The position numbers and the translations under genes were made by a program. 64,000 nt of DNA from NCBI RefSeq assembly GCF_000685315.1, contig NZ_ARYM01000006.1, positions 62,001 to 126,000 of the forward strand, written 5' to 3'. Positions 55,186 through 64,000 of this stretch are shown here, piece by piece (the stretch's first letter is position 1; each line of letters starts with the position of its first letter). The notes below the pieces were generated by a model. It saw only the letters and a list, made by a program, of their open reading frames with translations. It made no database searches and was not told the origin of the DNA. This DNA comes from Hyphomonas polymorpha PS728 (GTDB lineage Bacteria; Pseudomonadota; Alphaproteobacteria; Caulobacterales; Hyphomonadaceae).

Positions 55186-56269
55186 CTCGCGCACGCATGA
55201 GATTGACCGGTTCCTCGCCAACGTGGGCGATGGATGGGACCGGGCAAATCGCAAATCCCTTGGCCAGGATGCTTCGACCCGCCGCTATATCCGCCTCCTC
55301 AGAGAAGATGGCGCCAGCGCCCTGCTGATGGACGCGCCGAGGGTTGAGGATGATCCCTGCCCGCCGGAGGCTGACCGGGCATTGCGCGAGAAAATGGGCT
55401 GGAACGCGATGACGCGGTTGGCGGCCTCGCGTGTCGAGGCGTTCGCGCTGATTGCCGGGCATCTGCGCAGCCTGGGGCTGGAAGCGCCGGAGGTATATGC
55501 GTTCGATCCGGCGCAAGGCTTTGCGCTGATCGAGGATTTTGGCGAGGGGCGCGAGTTTGCCCGGATGATTGAGCGGGGCGAGGCGGACGAGCAGACGCTT
55601 TACCGCGCGGCCGCAGAGACGCTGGCACTTCTCCACGCGGCGCCGGTGCCGCAGCGGCTTGAAAAGGATGGGATTGTCTGGCCGATCCTGGACTTCGACG
55701 CGGTCGCGCTGGGGGCCAATGCCGATCTTTATGCTGACTGGTTGCCGCTGGAAGCGGGCGGAACCAAGCTGACAGGCGCAGCGCGGGCGCGCTGGGAGGC
55801 CGAGCGGAACGCGCTGATCGGAAAAGCCATGTCTTTTCCGAGGGCTTTCACGCTGCGGGACTATCATGCGGAAAATCTGCTGTGGTTGGCGGGTGGCCGG
55901 GTGGGTCTTCTGGACTTTCAGGACGCGGTGCGCGGCTGGGACGCCTGGGACATGGCAATGCTGACCCAGGACGCGCGCAGAGCCGTCTCAGCGGCGGCAG
56001 CGGAAGACGCCATCCGGACATTTCTGGACAAAACCGGACAGGACCGGACGGATTTTGAGGAGCGGTTGGCCGTAATCGGCGCCCTCAATGCCTTGCGGAT
56101 TGCGGGTGTCTTCTCCCGCCTGCAGCATCGGGACAAGAAGCCCCGTTATGGAGAGTTCCAGCCCCGGCAGCTTTCCATCCTCGCCCGTAATCTGGCCCAC
56201 CCTTCGCTGGCAGGCATGCGGGCGTTCGTCATGGAGCAGACCCCCTTCGTATTTGAGGCCAAGGCATGA
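55169..56269 (+). CDS. amgK: Anomeric N-acetylmuramate/N-acetylglucosamine kinase AmgK
   Basis: 366 residues. An aminoglycoside-phosphotransferase-like fold: an N-terminal nucleotide-binding region, LRDYHAENLLWL near 230-241 with the catalytic Asp, then LLDFQDAVRGWDAWDMAML near 248-266. AmgK phosphorylates MurNAc at the anomeric carbon so that MurU can make UDP-MurNAc; the pair gives a recycling route that bypasses fosfomycin-sensitive MurA. It overlaps tsaE and murU. A decamer repeat (56013-56052) lies in its 3' half. Confidence 0.92.
   Translation: MDSASDSRTHEIDRFLANVGDGWDRANRKSLGQDASTRRYIRLLREDGASALLMDAPRVEDDPCPPEADRALREKMGWNAMTRLAASRVEAFALIAGHLRSLGLEAPEVYAFDPAQGFALIEDFGEGREFARMIERGEADEQTLYRAAAETLALLHAAPVPQRLEKDGIVWPILDFDAVALGANADLYADWLPLEAGGTKLTGAARARWEAERNALIGKAMSFPRAFTLRDYHAENLLWLAGGRVGLLDFQDAVRGWDAWDMAMLTQDARRAVSAAAAEDAIRTFLDKTGQDRTDFEERLAVIGALNALRIAGVFSRLQHRDKKPRYGEFQPRQLSILARNLAHPSLAGMRAFVMEQTPFVFEAKA
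56013..56052. repeat. Decamer-phased GGACA repeat inside amgK, copy 4
   Basis: GGACA at 56016, 56026 and 56036 and GGACG at 56046, all exactly 10 bases apart. The start CCGGACATTTCTGG differs by one base from the core CCGGACATTTCCGG on the complement strand of priA. It codes for part of AmgK near residues 282-295 in frame. Confidence 0.72.
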
Positions 56270-56991
56270 GCGTTCCGGTTCCGCATACGGCGATGGTGCT
56301 TGCCGCCGGTCTGGGCACGCGCATGCGGCCGCTGACCAATGACTGCCCCAAGCCGCTGATCCCGGTGCGCGGGCGCAAGTTGATTGACCGGGTGATCGGC
56401 CCGCTGAAGACGGCAGGCGTGAAGCGCCTGGTGGTGAATGTGCATTACCTGCCGGAGCAGATTGAGGCGTATCTGGAAACGCTGACGGATTTCGAGGTGA
56501 TCGTGTCCGACGAGCGCGGCGAGGTGCTGGAGACTGGCGGGGGCCTGGCCAAGGCGCGGCCGCTGCTGGGCGAGGAGCCGGTGTTTGTGCTGAATACCGA
56601 TGCCTTCTGGTTTCCCGAGACGGCTGATCCGCTGCTGGCGCTGGCGCAGGCCTTTGACCCGGCGCAGGAGGATGAGCGCCTTCTGGTGGCCGATACAGGG
56701 CGGGCGCTGGGCTTTGATGGGCCGGGCGACTTCTTCATGGACGCCGAAGGCCGCCTGACACGGCGTGGCCAAGCGGCGAGGGCGCCCTGGGCCTATGCGG
56801 GCGTGCGGATCATGAAGCCGCAGGTTTATGACGGGCAGCCGGTGGAGCGGTTTTCGGCGCTGCGCATCTGGGATGGCCTGATCCCCCAGGGGCGCTTGCG
56901 GGGCCTGGCGCTTGATTCCTTCTGGCTTCATGTGGGCGACCCGCAGGCGCTGAAAGACGCCGAGATGTGGGTGGCCTGTCATGGCGGCTGA
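56266..56991 (+). CDS. murU: N-acetylmuramate-1-phosphate uridylyltransferase MurU
   Basis: 241 residues. The nucleotidyltransferase signature LAAGLGTRMRPLTNDCPKPL lies near 9-28, and the active-site DxD-like NTDAFWF near 114. It makes UDP-MurNAc from MurNAc-1-phosphate. The start overlaps the kinase stop by ATGA, and the stop overlaps addB by 11 bases. Other sugar-1-phosphate nucleotidyltransferases look alike, but the pair with AmgK supports this call. Confidence 0.92.
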   Translation: MSVPVPHTAMVLAAGLGTRMRPLTNDCPKPLIPVRGRKLIDRVIGPLKTAGVKRLVVNVHYLPEQIEAYLETLTDFEVIVSDERGEVLETGGGLAKARPLLGEEPVFVLNTDAFWFPETADPLLALAQAFDPAQEDERLLVADTGRALGFDGPGDFFMDAEGRLTRRGQAARAPWAYAGVRIMKPQVYDGQPVERFSALRIWDGLIPQGRLRGLALDSFWLHVGDPQALKDAEMWVACHGG

Positions 56992-59900
56992 CGCGCTGTT
57001 CGGCCCGGATGCCCCGCGCATCCGGACGATTGCGTCGGGCACGGCCTTTGTGAAGGAACTTGCGCGCGCGCTGGCCTCGGAGACATCGCTGGCGACCCGG
57101 CCCGAGGCGCTGGCCGATGCCATCATCTATGTGCCCAACCGCCGGTCTGCCCGCGCATTGTCGCTGGCGCTCTATGATGCGGCGGGGGAACAGACCATTC
57201 TGCCGCCGGACATCCGGGCATTGGGTGATCTGGACAGCGGAGAGCCACCGCCGATTGCCGAACAGGCCCTTTCCGGCGCCGTGCCCCCGCTTTCGGGCGC
57301 GCGGCAACTGGGCGTTCTGGCGACGCTGGTGCGCTATTATTATCAGAGCGCCATGGGCATTGACCTGCCGCCGGCCTCTACCCTTTCGGCAGCGCGGGAG
57401 CTGGGCCGTCTGCTGGAGCAGGCAGCAATGAGCGAGGACGCCGACTGGAGCCGGCTGGAGACGCTGAGCCTGGGCGACCTTGCCGCGCATTGGTCGCGTT
57501 CGGCGGATTTCCTGAAGATCGTCACCAAGCTCTGGCCGGAATGGCTGGCGGAAAACCGGGCATCTGATCCTTACAAAGAGCGGTTACGCGCGGCGCGGGC
57601 GCTGGCTGCCCATTGGCAGAAATCGCCACCTGCCGGACCTGTGATCATTGCCGGCTCCACTGGGGCAACGCCGCCGGGACGCATCCTGATGCGGGCAGTT
57701 CTGGAATTACCCATGGGCCTGATTGTGTTGCCAGGGCTCGATACGGCGCTGAACGAGCGGCAGTGGGACGCGGTGATCAGCGCGCCGGGCCACCCGCAGA
57801 ACACGCTGATACGTACCCTGAAGGCGCTGGGCAGGCTGCCGGAGAGTGTGGCGCCGTGGCCGGGGATCTCTGCCGATGCACCTGCGCGGGCGCGGGTGCG
57901 CCTGATCCATGAAGCGCTGGCGCCCGCCGAAGAGACCGCAGACTGGCGCGCGACGCTGGAAGAACTGGCCCTCGCGGGCGGGCAACCGATTGAGGAATTT
58001 GTACGCGATGGCCTGAAGGGCCTCAGCGTGGCGGAAACACCGAACGAGGCGGCGGAAGCAGAAGCCGCCGCGCTGCTGATGCGGGAGACGCTGGAGCGGC
58101 CTGGGGAGACGGCGGCGCTGGTGACGCCTGACGCAGGCCTTGCGCGGCGAGTTTCCGCGCTGCTCGGCCGGTGGGGCATACATGTGCCGCCTTCGGCGCC
58201 TGTGCCCCTGGGGCGGACGCTGGCGGGAAGCCTGATCGGGCTTTGCGCGCGCTGGGCGGCCGACCCCGGCGAACCAGCTGTCTTGGCAGCTGTGCTGAAG
58301 CATCCTTTTGTTCGTGGAAAGATGGATTCAGGAAAGCTGGACCTTTATTTCCTGAGGGGGCCGCGCCGCTGGAAAAGCCTGGATGATCTCGCCCACAGCA
58401 TCGACATTCGCGACAAGCTGGAGCAGCATTCGCCTTTCCAGCGGGAAGACCAGGATGAGGCAATTCTTCTGGTGCGCCGCCTTGCCGGGATCATGGAAGA
58501 GACGGGATCGGACTTTTCCAGTCTGGAGGCAGTGACGGCGGAGGAGGCCGCAAGGCGCGTGGCCGATCTGTCCGGCGCGATCAGCCAAACGCCGATGCCC
58601 TGGGCAGGCGAGGACGGCGCAGGGGCCTCAAATCTATTGCAGCGACTGGCCGAACTCGGACCGTTCCTGGGGGAGATGAACCCGGAAGCCTTTGCCGATC
58701 TGGTGGATGCGGAATCCTCCACGCTGCCCGTGCAGACGGGTGAGCCGGAGCATCCGCGGCTCTCTATCTGGGGCCCGCTGGAGGCACGTCTTCAGTCTGC
58801 GGACAGGTTGATCCTTGCGGGCCTCAACGAAGATGTGTGGCCCGAGAAGCCGCCCGCCGATGCCTTCCTGCCGCGCCGGTTTCGCGCGCCTCTGGGGCTG
58901 AATGATCCGGAAGAGCGGATGGGCCTTTCGGCGCACGACTTTGCGCAACTGGCGGCGGCGCCGCATGTGGTAATGCTGTATGCCGCGCGGCGGGATGACA
59001 GCCCGGCGGTGGCGTCCCGCTGGGTATGGCGGTTGCGGACATTGGCGGAGGGCGCGTTCGGGGAGCGGACGGCGAAGCTGCTCAAGGGCGAAACACGCCA
59101 TCTTCTGGATTGGGTGAACGCCCTTCAGACACGCGGATTAGGCAGCCTGCCGGCAGATTTCAGTGCCGAGCCAAAGCCGAAGAAGCGCGCGCCGGAGGAC
59201 TGGCCCCGCCGGCTTTCTGTAACGCGGGTCGACCGGTTGCAGCGTGACCCCTATTCGATCTGGGCGGAGTCCGTTCTGGGGCTTCGCCAGGTGGATGTGC
59301 TGGGCGCGCCGCTGGCAAGCAATCTGCGCGGAACGGCAATCCATGCGGCCTTGGATGCGTTTGAGGCAGATGGCGTTGCGAAGGATGCCGAAACGCTGCT
59401 GACGCTGATCCGCGAGGAGCTTGCGCGGACCGGGGAGCCGGAATCCGCTTGGGCGGGGCGTCTGGCCATCTGGCAGGATGTGGCCGGCTGGTATCTGGAC
59501 TGGCGCCGGGAGCGGGACGTTTCAGGCGGAATTCTACGCGAGGTGCGCGGGGAATATCGCAGCGATATTGCCGGGCATCCTTTCGAGCTTTCGGCGACGG
59601 CAGACCGGATCGAGCGGACGGCGACGGGCGCTCTGGTGATTGTGGACTTCAAGACGGGTCTGCCGCCTACGGACAAGGCCATTGATGCGGGTTATGATCA
59701 GCAGATGCCGTTGCAGGCGATCATTGCGGCCAAAGGCGGGTTTCAGAATGTCCGGGCTGCGCCGGTCGAAGCGCTGGAATATGTGTCTATCCGGGGGCGA
59801 CCCGAGGCGCGGCGGATTGGCGAGAGCAAGAGCAGCCCGAAGTCTCTGGCAGAGCTGATCGCGGCGGCGGAGGACGGGTATGTGCGCCTGATCGCGGCGT

Positions 59901-60034
59901 ACCGTGATCCAGCGGCAGTGTATGCGTCTGCGCCGCGGGTGCAGTTCGTGAAGTATGACTACGGATATAATCTGCTGGCGCGGCGGGCAGAATGGAACCG
60001 GGATACACCGGGCGGGGATGGCGGCGATGAGTGA
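56981..60034 (+). CDS. addB: Double-strand break repair protein AddB
   Basis: 1017 residues. The N-terminal inactivated helicase domain with YVPNRRSARALS near 50, no complete Walker A, and a C-terminal RecB-like nuclease with LVIVDFKTGLPP near 885-896 (Asp and Lys). AddB with AddA forms the alphaproteobacterial equivalent of RecBCD. Iron-sulfur cysteines seen in some AddB proteins are not apparent. The addA start lies within its last codons. Confidence 0.95.
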   Translation: MAADALFGPDAPRIRTIASGTAFVKELARALASETSLATRPEALADAIIYVPNRRSARALSLALYDAAGEQTILPPDIRALGDLDSGEPPPIAEQALSGAVPPLSGARQLGVLATLVRYYYQSAMGIDLPPASTLSAARELGRLLEQAAMSEDADWSRLETLSLGDLAAHWSRSADFLKIVTKLWPEWLAENRASDPYKERLRAARALAAHWQKSPPAGPVIIAGSTGATPPGRILMRAVLELPMGLIVLPGLDTALNERQWDAVISAPGHPQNTLIRTLKALGRLPESVAPWPGISADAPARARVRLIHEALAPAEETADWRATLEELALAGGQPIEEFVRDGLKGLSVAETPNEAAEAEAAALLMRETLERPGETAALVTPDAGLARRVSALLGRWGIHVPPSAPVPLGRTLAGSLIGLCARWAADPGEPAVLAAVLKHPFVRGKMDSGKLDLYFLRGPRRWKSLDDLAHSIDIRDKLEQHSPFQREDQDEAILLVRRLAGIMEETGSDFSSLEAVTAEEAARRVADLSGAISQTPMPWAGEDGAGASNLLQRLAELGPFLGEMNPEAFADLVDAESSTLPVQTGEPEHPRLSIWGPLEARLQSADRLILAGLNEDVWPEKPPADAFLPRRFRAPLGLNDPEERMGLSAHDFAQLAAAPHVVMLYAARRDDSPAVASRWVWRLRTLAEGAFGERTAKLLKGETRHLLDWVNALQTRGLGSLPADFSAEPKPKKRAPEDWPRRLSVTRVDRLQRDPYSIWAESVLGLRQVDVLGAPLASNLRGTAIHAALDAFEADGVAKDAETLLTLIREELARTGEPESAWAGRLAIWQDVAGWYLDWRRERDVSGGILREVRGEYRSDIAGHPFELSATADRIERTATGALVIVDFKTGLPPTDKAIDAGYDQQMPLQAIIAAKGGFQNVRAAPVEALEYVSIRGRPEARRIGESKSSPKSLAELIAAAEDGYVRLIAAYRDPAAVYASAPRVQFVKYDYGYNLLARRAEWNRDTPGGDGGDE

Positions 60035-63000
60035 ACACGCCCGGCATCAGGAAGCATTTGAAGCGGCGGTGAAGGCGCAGGCCGATGCGGCAAAGCCCAC
60101 CGTTTCGGCCTTTGCCACAGCGAATGCAGGCAGCGGCAAGACCAAGGTTCTGATCGACCGGGTGGCGCGCCTGCTGCTGCGGCGTGAGGATGGGCGGCCG
60201 GGGGCGGAGCCGGATTCGATCCTCTGTATCACCTACACCCGCGCGGCAGCGAACGAGATGCTGACGCGGCTTTTCCGTACGCTGGGCGATTGGGCGGTGA
60301 AGGAGGATGACAGCCTCCGAGAGACCCTCGCCAAGCTGGAGGGGCGGACGGCGGAGAGCTATTCGAGGGACGATCTGCGCGATGCGCGGCGGCTGTTTGC
60401 GCGCGCGCTGGAAACGCCGGGCGGCTTGCGGATCGAGACGATCCATGCGTTCTGCGCGCGTATCCTGCGGCGGTTTCCGCTCGAGGCGGGGGTGGTGCCA
60501 GGCTTTACGGAGATGGAAGACCGGGACGCGCGGGCGCTGTGGCAGGCGGCCAAGGAGCGCGCGATCCTTGAGGCGGCCAGCGCGGCGCCGGAGGATCTGG
60601 CGCTGATCACGCGGGAAGCCATGAATGAGGGGGCCTCAAGCGCGCTCGACGCGCTGAAAGGTTCAGGCGCGGCCGTGATGCGGTTCGCCGAGCGGCATGA
60701 TTTCGTCATTGAGCACATGATGGAAGCCTTGCGGGGCGATCTGGGCGCGTCTCGCGAGACGCCGGAGGAAATCCTGGCGGCAGCGATGGGCGATGCCTTG
60801 CCGAGGGAAGTGATCCGCGAGGCGTTGCGCGCGCTGCTCTCGGGCACAACGACGGATCAGAAGCGGGCCGAAGCGCTGGAGCAGACGCTGGCGGCGGAAA
60901 CGCCCGGGGCAGTTTGGGCGGCGTATGCGCCCTTTTTCCTCACGGAGAAGGGCGAGTTCCGGGCGCAGAACCCCTACACCAAGAAGACCGGCGAGCTTTG
61001 CCCGCTGCTTCAGGAATATTTTCAGGTCAAGGATGGCGAAGGCCGGGAAACGGCGCGGGTGCGGGCGCTGGTGGAGACATTGCAGCGGGCGCGGGCGTTT
61101 GCGCGCACGGCAGCATTGATCCGCATCGGCCTGCCGGCGCTGGAGGCCTACCGGGACGAGAAAGCGCGCCGCGGGGCGCTGGACTTTGACGACCTGATCC
61201 AGAAGACGCGGGAACTGCTGGAAGCCGAAGGGATGGCGAGCTGGGTGCTCTACAAGCTGGATGGCAGTATCTCGCATGTGCTGCTGGACGAGGCGCAGGA
61301 TACGAGCCCCGAGCAGTGGGATTTAATCCGGGCGCTGACGAACGAATTTGGCGCTGGGGAAGGCCGTGACTATTCGCAAGACCCGCGCACAATGTTCATT
61401 GTGGGGGACGAGAAGCAGTCGATCTATTCATTCCAGGGCGCAGAGCCGGAGCGGCTGCTGAAGGAAACGCGGCGGCTGACCGAGCGGATGCCGGGCGCTA
61501 CCGGCGTGGAAATGCTGATGTCATTCCGCTCAGCGCCCGAAGTGCTGACATTTGTGGATACAGTGTGGAATCGGTCGCCGCCGATTGATGTGGGGATTGG
61601 CGGTGCTCCGCCGCAGACTGCCAACGATATTCAGCATACGGCGCGGCGTTGGGATCAGCATGGCGCGGTGGAAATCTGGCCGATTGAACCGAAGGTGCCA
61701 GATGATGAAACCGATGCGTGGGAGCGTCCGGTGGACGTGGTGCGGGCGACCTCGCCCAAGGCAAAGCTGGCGGCAGGTGTAGCGCGGGCCGTGCGGCAGA
61801 TGATCGATCGGGGCGAAACGATCTGGGAGGGCAAGGCCGAGCGGGCGATGCGGCCGGAAGACGTGCTGATCCTGGTGAGCAAGCGGCAAGGCGGCCTGTT
61901 TGACTCGCTGATTACAGCGCTGAAGGCAGAAGGGTTGCCAGTCGCGGGCGCTGACCGGCTGATCCTGACGGATTTCATCGGGGTGCAGGACTGTCTGAAC
62001 CTGATGCGGTTTGCGACGCTGGACCTGCGCGATCTGACGTTGGCGGAAATTTTGCGGGGACCGTTCTGCGGACTGGTGGATGACGATCAATACCTGTTCC
62101 CGCTCGCCTCGCGCCGGGCGAAGGGGGAAACGCTCTGGTCCCGTGTGAAGGCGAGCGATGACCCGGATGTTCAGCGGGCGGCACGTTTTCTTCAGGGATT
62201 GTTCGACCGCGCGCACCTGCCGCCTTACGAGTTCCTGAGCCATGTGCTCGACAGGGTGGGGGAAGGCGGGCTGACAGGATGGGAACTGCTGAATGCGCGC
62301 CTCGGCACGCCGGCGCGTGATCCCATCGAGGCGCTTCTGTCTCGCGCCCTTGGCCATGACAGCACGGGGCCATCCTCGCTGCAGTCTTTCGTGGCAGCGA
62401 TGGAGGCCGAGGCGGTCGAGATCAAGCGCGACCTGGCAGAAGCCGGGCGCGAAGTGCGTGTGATGACAGTGCATGGCGCCAAGGGGCTTCAGGCGCCGGT
62501 GGTGATCCTGCCGGATACGACGTCCAAGCCAAAGACGAGCGCGCCTGCCGTGCTGGCGAGTGCCAATGCGGTGGTGTGGTCTCCGCGCAAGGATACGGAT
62601 GCGGAAGCGTCGAAACGAGCGCGCGCCATTGCAGAAACCAAAGCGCGGGAGGAACACCGGCGCCTGCTATATGTCGCGCTGACACGGGCGCAGGACCGGC
62701 TGATCATTGCTGGCCACTGGCAGGGGCAGGCAGGCGAAGGGAAGACCGGCTACGAAAAGGATTCCTGGTATGCCCTCTGCGACATGGCGATGGCCGCGCT
62801 GGCACCGGAAGACTTCGAGCTGGGGCTGCGCTTTGGCAAGGTTTCCGTTGCGGGCGCCGGAGGAGCGTCGGCCAACGAGACCCCTTCGGGCGGGCTGCCG
62901 GGCTGGGCGTTGACGCCGCCGCAGGCTGATCCGGTGGTGCGGAAACTGTCTGCGCCGACGAGCCTGCTCGGCCCCAAGACGCGGATTGTGGCACCGTTCG

Positions 63001-63536
63001 ATGCGGCGCGGGAGGAGCGCCTGAAGCGCGGGCGTGCCATCCATGCCTTGCTGCAATACCTACCGGAATTGCCCGAGGAGAAACAGGAAGCGGCAGCGGA
63101 TGCCTACCTTTCCCGCGATGGGGAGCTGACGGCGGCGCAGCGGGCGGAGATGAAGGCGGCGGCTCTCGGCGTGATGCGTGATCCTGCGCTTGGCGCGATC
63201 TTTCAGCCTGGTGGGCGGGCTGAGGCGGCGATTATCGGGCGGTCACCGGAGCTGCCGGAGGGCACGGTGATCAACGGCCGGGTGGACCGGCTGGTGGTGA
63301 CCCCGGCGCAGGTGCTGGTGATTGACTTCAAGACCGACCAGCCCGCACCGGACAGGCCCGAAGACGTGGCCGATACCTATGTGGCGCAGATGGCGGCCTA
63401 TTGGGCGGTGCTGAAGACCGCCTTTCCGGACCGGGAAGTCGTGGCCGCGCTCTGCTGGACGGATGGGCCGCGCCTGATGCGCCTGCCGGAAGCGCAGCTT
63501 TTAGCAGTTCTCACAAGTGCGCGTGGCATGGTTTGA
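60027..63536 (+). CDS. addA: Double-strand break repair helicase AddA
   Basis: 1169 residues from ATG 60027; an ATG at 60018 is also possible and the start is not decided by the sequence. Walker A is ATANAGSGKTKVLIDR near 28-43, the UvrD-type DEAQD block HVLLDEAQDTSPEQWD near 416-431, and VMTVHGAKGLQAPVV near 811-825. A C-terminal nuclease domain ends with VLVIDFKTDQPAP. It unwinds and resects broken ends so RecA can load. The gene ends 65 bases before trxA. Confidence 0.96.
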   Translation: MSEHARHQEAFEAAVKAQADAAKPTVSAFATANAGSGKTKVLIDRVARLLLRREDGRPGAEPDSILCITYTRAAANEMLTRLFRTLGDWAVKEDDSLRETLAKLEGRTAESYSRDDLRDARRLFARALETPGGLRIETIHAFCARILRRFPLEAGVVPGFTEMEDRDARALWQAAKERAILEAASAAPEDLALITREAMNEGASSALDALKGSGAAVMRFAERHDFVIEHMMEALRGDLGASRETPEEILAAAMGDALPREVIREALRALLSGTTTDQKRAEALEQTLAAETPGAVWAAYAPFFLTEKGEFRAQNPYTKKTGELCPLLQEYFQVKDGEGRETARVRALVETLQRARAFARTAALIRIGLPALEAYRDEKARRGALDFDDLIQKTRELLEAEGMASWVLYKLDGSISHVLLDEAQDTSPEQWDLIRALTNEFGAGEGRDYSQDPRTMFIVGDEKQSIYSFQGAEPERLLKETRRLTERMPGATGVEMLMSFRSAPEVLTFVDTVWNRSPPIDVGIGGAPPQTANDIQHTARRWDQHGAVEIWPIEPKVPDDETDAWERPVDVVRATSPKAKLAAGVARAVRQMIDRGETIWEGKAERAMRPEDVLILVSKRQGGLFDSLITALKAEGLPVAGADRLILTDFIGVQDCLNLMRFATLDLRDLTLAEILRGPFCGLVDDDQYLFPLASRRAKGETLWSRVKASDDPDVQRAARFLQGLFDRAHLPPYEFLSHVLDRVGEGGLTGWELLNARLGTPARDPIEALLSRALGHDSTGPSSLQSFVAAMEAEAVEIKRDLAEAGREVRVMTVHGAKGLQAPVVILPDTTSKPKTSAPAVLASANAVVWSPRKDTDAEASKRARAIAETKAREEHRRLLYVALTRAQDRLIIAGHWQGQAGEGKTGYEKDSWYALCDMAMAALAPEDFELGLRFGKVSVAGAGGASANETPSGGLPGWALTPPQADPVVRKLSAPTSLLGPKTRIVAPFDAAREERLKRGRAIHALLQYLPELPEEKQEAAADAYLSRDGELTAAQRAEMKAAALGVMRDPALGAIFQPGGRAEAAIIGRSPELPEGTVINGRVDRLVVTPAQVLVIDFKTDQPAPDRPEDVADTYVAQMAAYWAVLKTAFPDREVVAALCWTDGPRLMRLPEAQLLAVLTSARGMV

Positions 63537-63601
63537 CTTGGCCCGAGAGTCCCTATGTATCACACTCAAGAATGAGAATGCCGGCAGAAGGAGCCGCAAC
63601 C

Positions 63602-63922
63602 ATGGCAGCGATCAATGTAAATGAAGACGATTTCGACGGTGTGGTCACCGGTTCGGATACGCCTGTTGTCGTCGATTTCTGGGCCGAATGGTGCGGCCCG
63701 TGCAAGCAGATGTCTCCGCACCTGGAGGCTGTCGCCGAGGAAATGACCGGCAAGGTGAAGATCGTCAAACTGAACGTGGATGACTATCCGCTGGTCGGCG
63801 CCCGTTATGGCGTGCGCGGCCTGCCGACGCTTCTGATGTTCAAGGGTGGCAAAGTGACGGCCACCCGCAATGGCGCGATGAACCGCCAGGCGCTGACCGA
63901 CTGGATCAAGCAGAGCCTTTAG
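63602..63922 (+). CDS. trxA: Thioredoxin
   Basis: 106 residues. The active site DFWAEWCGPCKQMSP lies near 25-39 and the cis-proline is in GVRGLPTLLMFKGG near 69-82. It is a cytoplasmic disulfide reductase. AGAAGGAG precedes the ATG at 63602. The trxA gene following addA is common in alphaproteobacteria. Confidence 0.98.
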   Translation: MAAINVNEDDFDGVVTGSDTPVVVDFWAEWCGPCKQMSPHLEAVAEEMTGKVKIVKLNVDDYPLVGARYGVRGLPTLLMFKGGKVTATRNGAMNRQALTDWIKQSL

Positions 63923-63930
63923 GGCTCTGC
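63910..63930. terminator. Hairpin over the trxA stop
   Basis: GCAGAGCC (63910-63917) pairs perfectly with GGCTCTGC (63923-63930) around a 5-base loop that holds the trxA stop codon. No T-run follows, so it may be a weak terminator or a transcript-protecting hairpin. Confidence 0.45.
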
Positions 63931-63944
63931 CGCGCCCGGCGTTT

Positions 63945-64000
63945 TCAGGCGTTTTCGCTCGTCAGAGAAATGAAGACGTCTTCAAGGTCGGGCGCTTCGG
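63945..64000 (-). CDS. ABC transporter ATP-binding protein, C-terminal end only
   Basis: On the minus strand, 17 codons and a stop are visible, ending in EAPDLEDVFISLTSENA. LEDVF-L-T near the C-terminus is the typical ending of ATPases of ABC-2-type exporters. The rest lies outside the window. It is convergent with trxA. Confidence 0.6.
   Translation of the reverse strand, partial: EAPDLEDVFISLTSENA

Overview
The window looks like one contiguous piece of a GC-rich alphaproteobacterial chromosome. The best guess is the Hyphomonadaceae/Caulobacterales neighbourhood. That placement rests on four things: a CcrM-type GAnTC methyltransferase, the split ATP-synthase operons (F0 genes I-a-c-b'-b apart from F1 genes delta-alpha-gamma-beta-epsilon), AddAB instead of RecBCD, and an AmgK/MurU recycling pair. 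Genus is an inference. Coding density is very high, many genes overlap by 4 bases, and no stretch above about 210 bases lacks a gene. I saw no tRNA, rRNA, CRISPR array, insertion sequence, prophage or obvious genomic island.

Layout. 1-6055: end of an unknown gene, a Tat/lipoprotein D-amino-acid-oxidase-like flavoprotein, a secreted acidic protein, an adenine deaminase-like enzyme, a DUF1835-like protein overlapping purQ, an entericidin-like peptide, a DUF486 membrane protein and exonuclease III. 6139-14967: export and translation block tatABC, a NYN nuclease-like gene, serS, surE, pcm, yajC, secD, secF. 15045-19980: ychF, a membrane-anchored TIR-like protein, and the F0 ATP-synthase operon. 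20130-27701: smc, a DsbA-like lipoprotein, a DUF721 protein, mutY, a cold-shock/DUF1294 fusion, and prfB with a programmed +1 frameshift. 27795-38462: penicillin-binding protein 1A, a TPR lipoprotein, ETF-ubiquinone oxidoreductase, a family-4-like uracil-DNA glycosylase, a hemerythrin-domain protein, a small glycosyltransferase, and a radical SAM protein behind a LexA-box-like site. 38459-46899: a Na/Pi-type transporter, ccrM, a VWA/MoxR pair, a TauE-type permease and priA. 47093-52003: the F1 ATP-synthase operon. 52074-64000: a thioesterase, a ferredoxin and its reductase, then tsaE-amgK-murU-addB-addA-trxA, and the tail of an ABC transporter ATPase.

How the genes relate. Most of the window is housekeeping: protein export (Tat, Sec), ATP synthesis, chromosome segregation and restart (Smc, PriA), DNA repair (XthA, MutY, UDG, AddAB), cell wall synthesis and recycling (PBP1A, AmgK, MurU) and translation (SerRS, RF2, TsaE, YchF). 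No new multi-gene system is evident. The unusual signals are smaller: an oxidoreductase whose domain order is circularly permuted; an insert of about 80 residues with low GC inside SerRS; a family of short repeats with a 10-base period found at four places; a TIR-like protein without the catalytic glutamate; PriA and uracil-DNA glycosylase that have lost metal-ligand cysteines; three convergent gene pairs that share a CTAG stop; and candidate LexA, CcrM and unknown operator sites.
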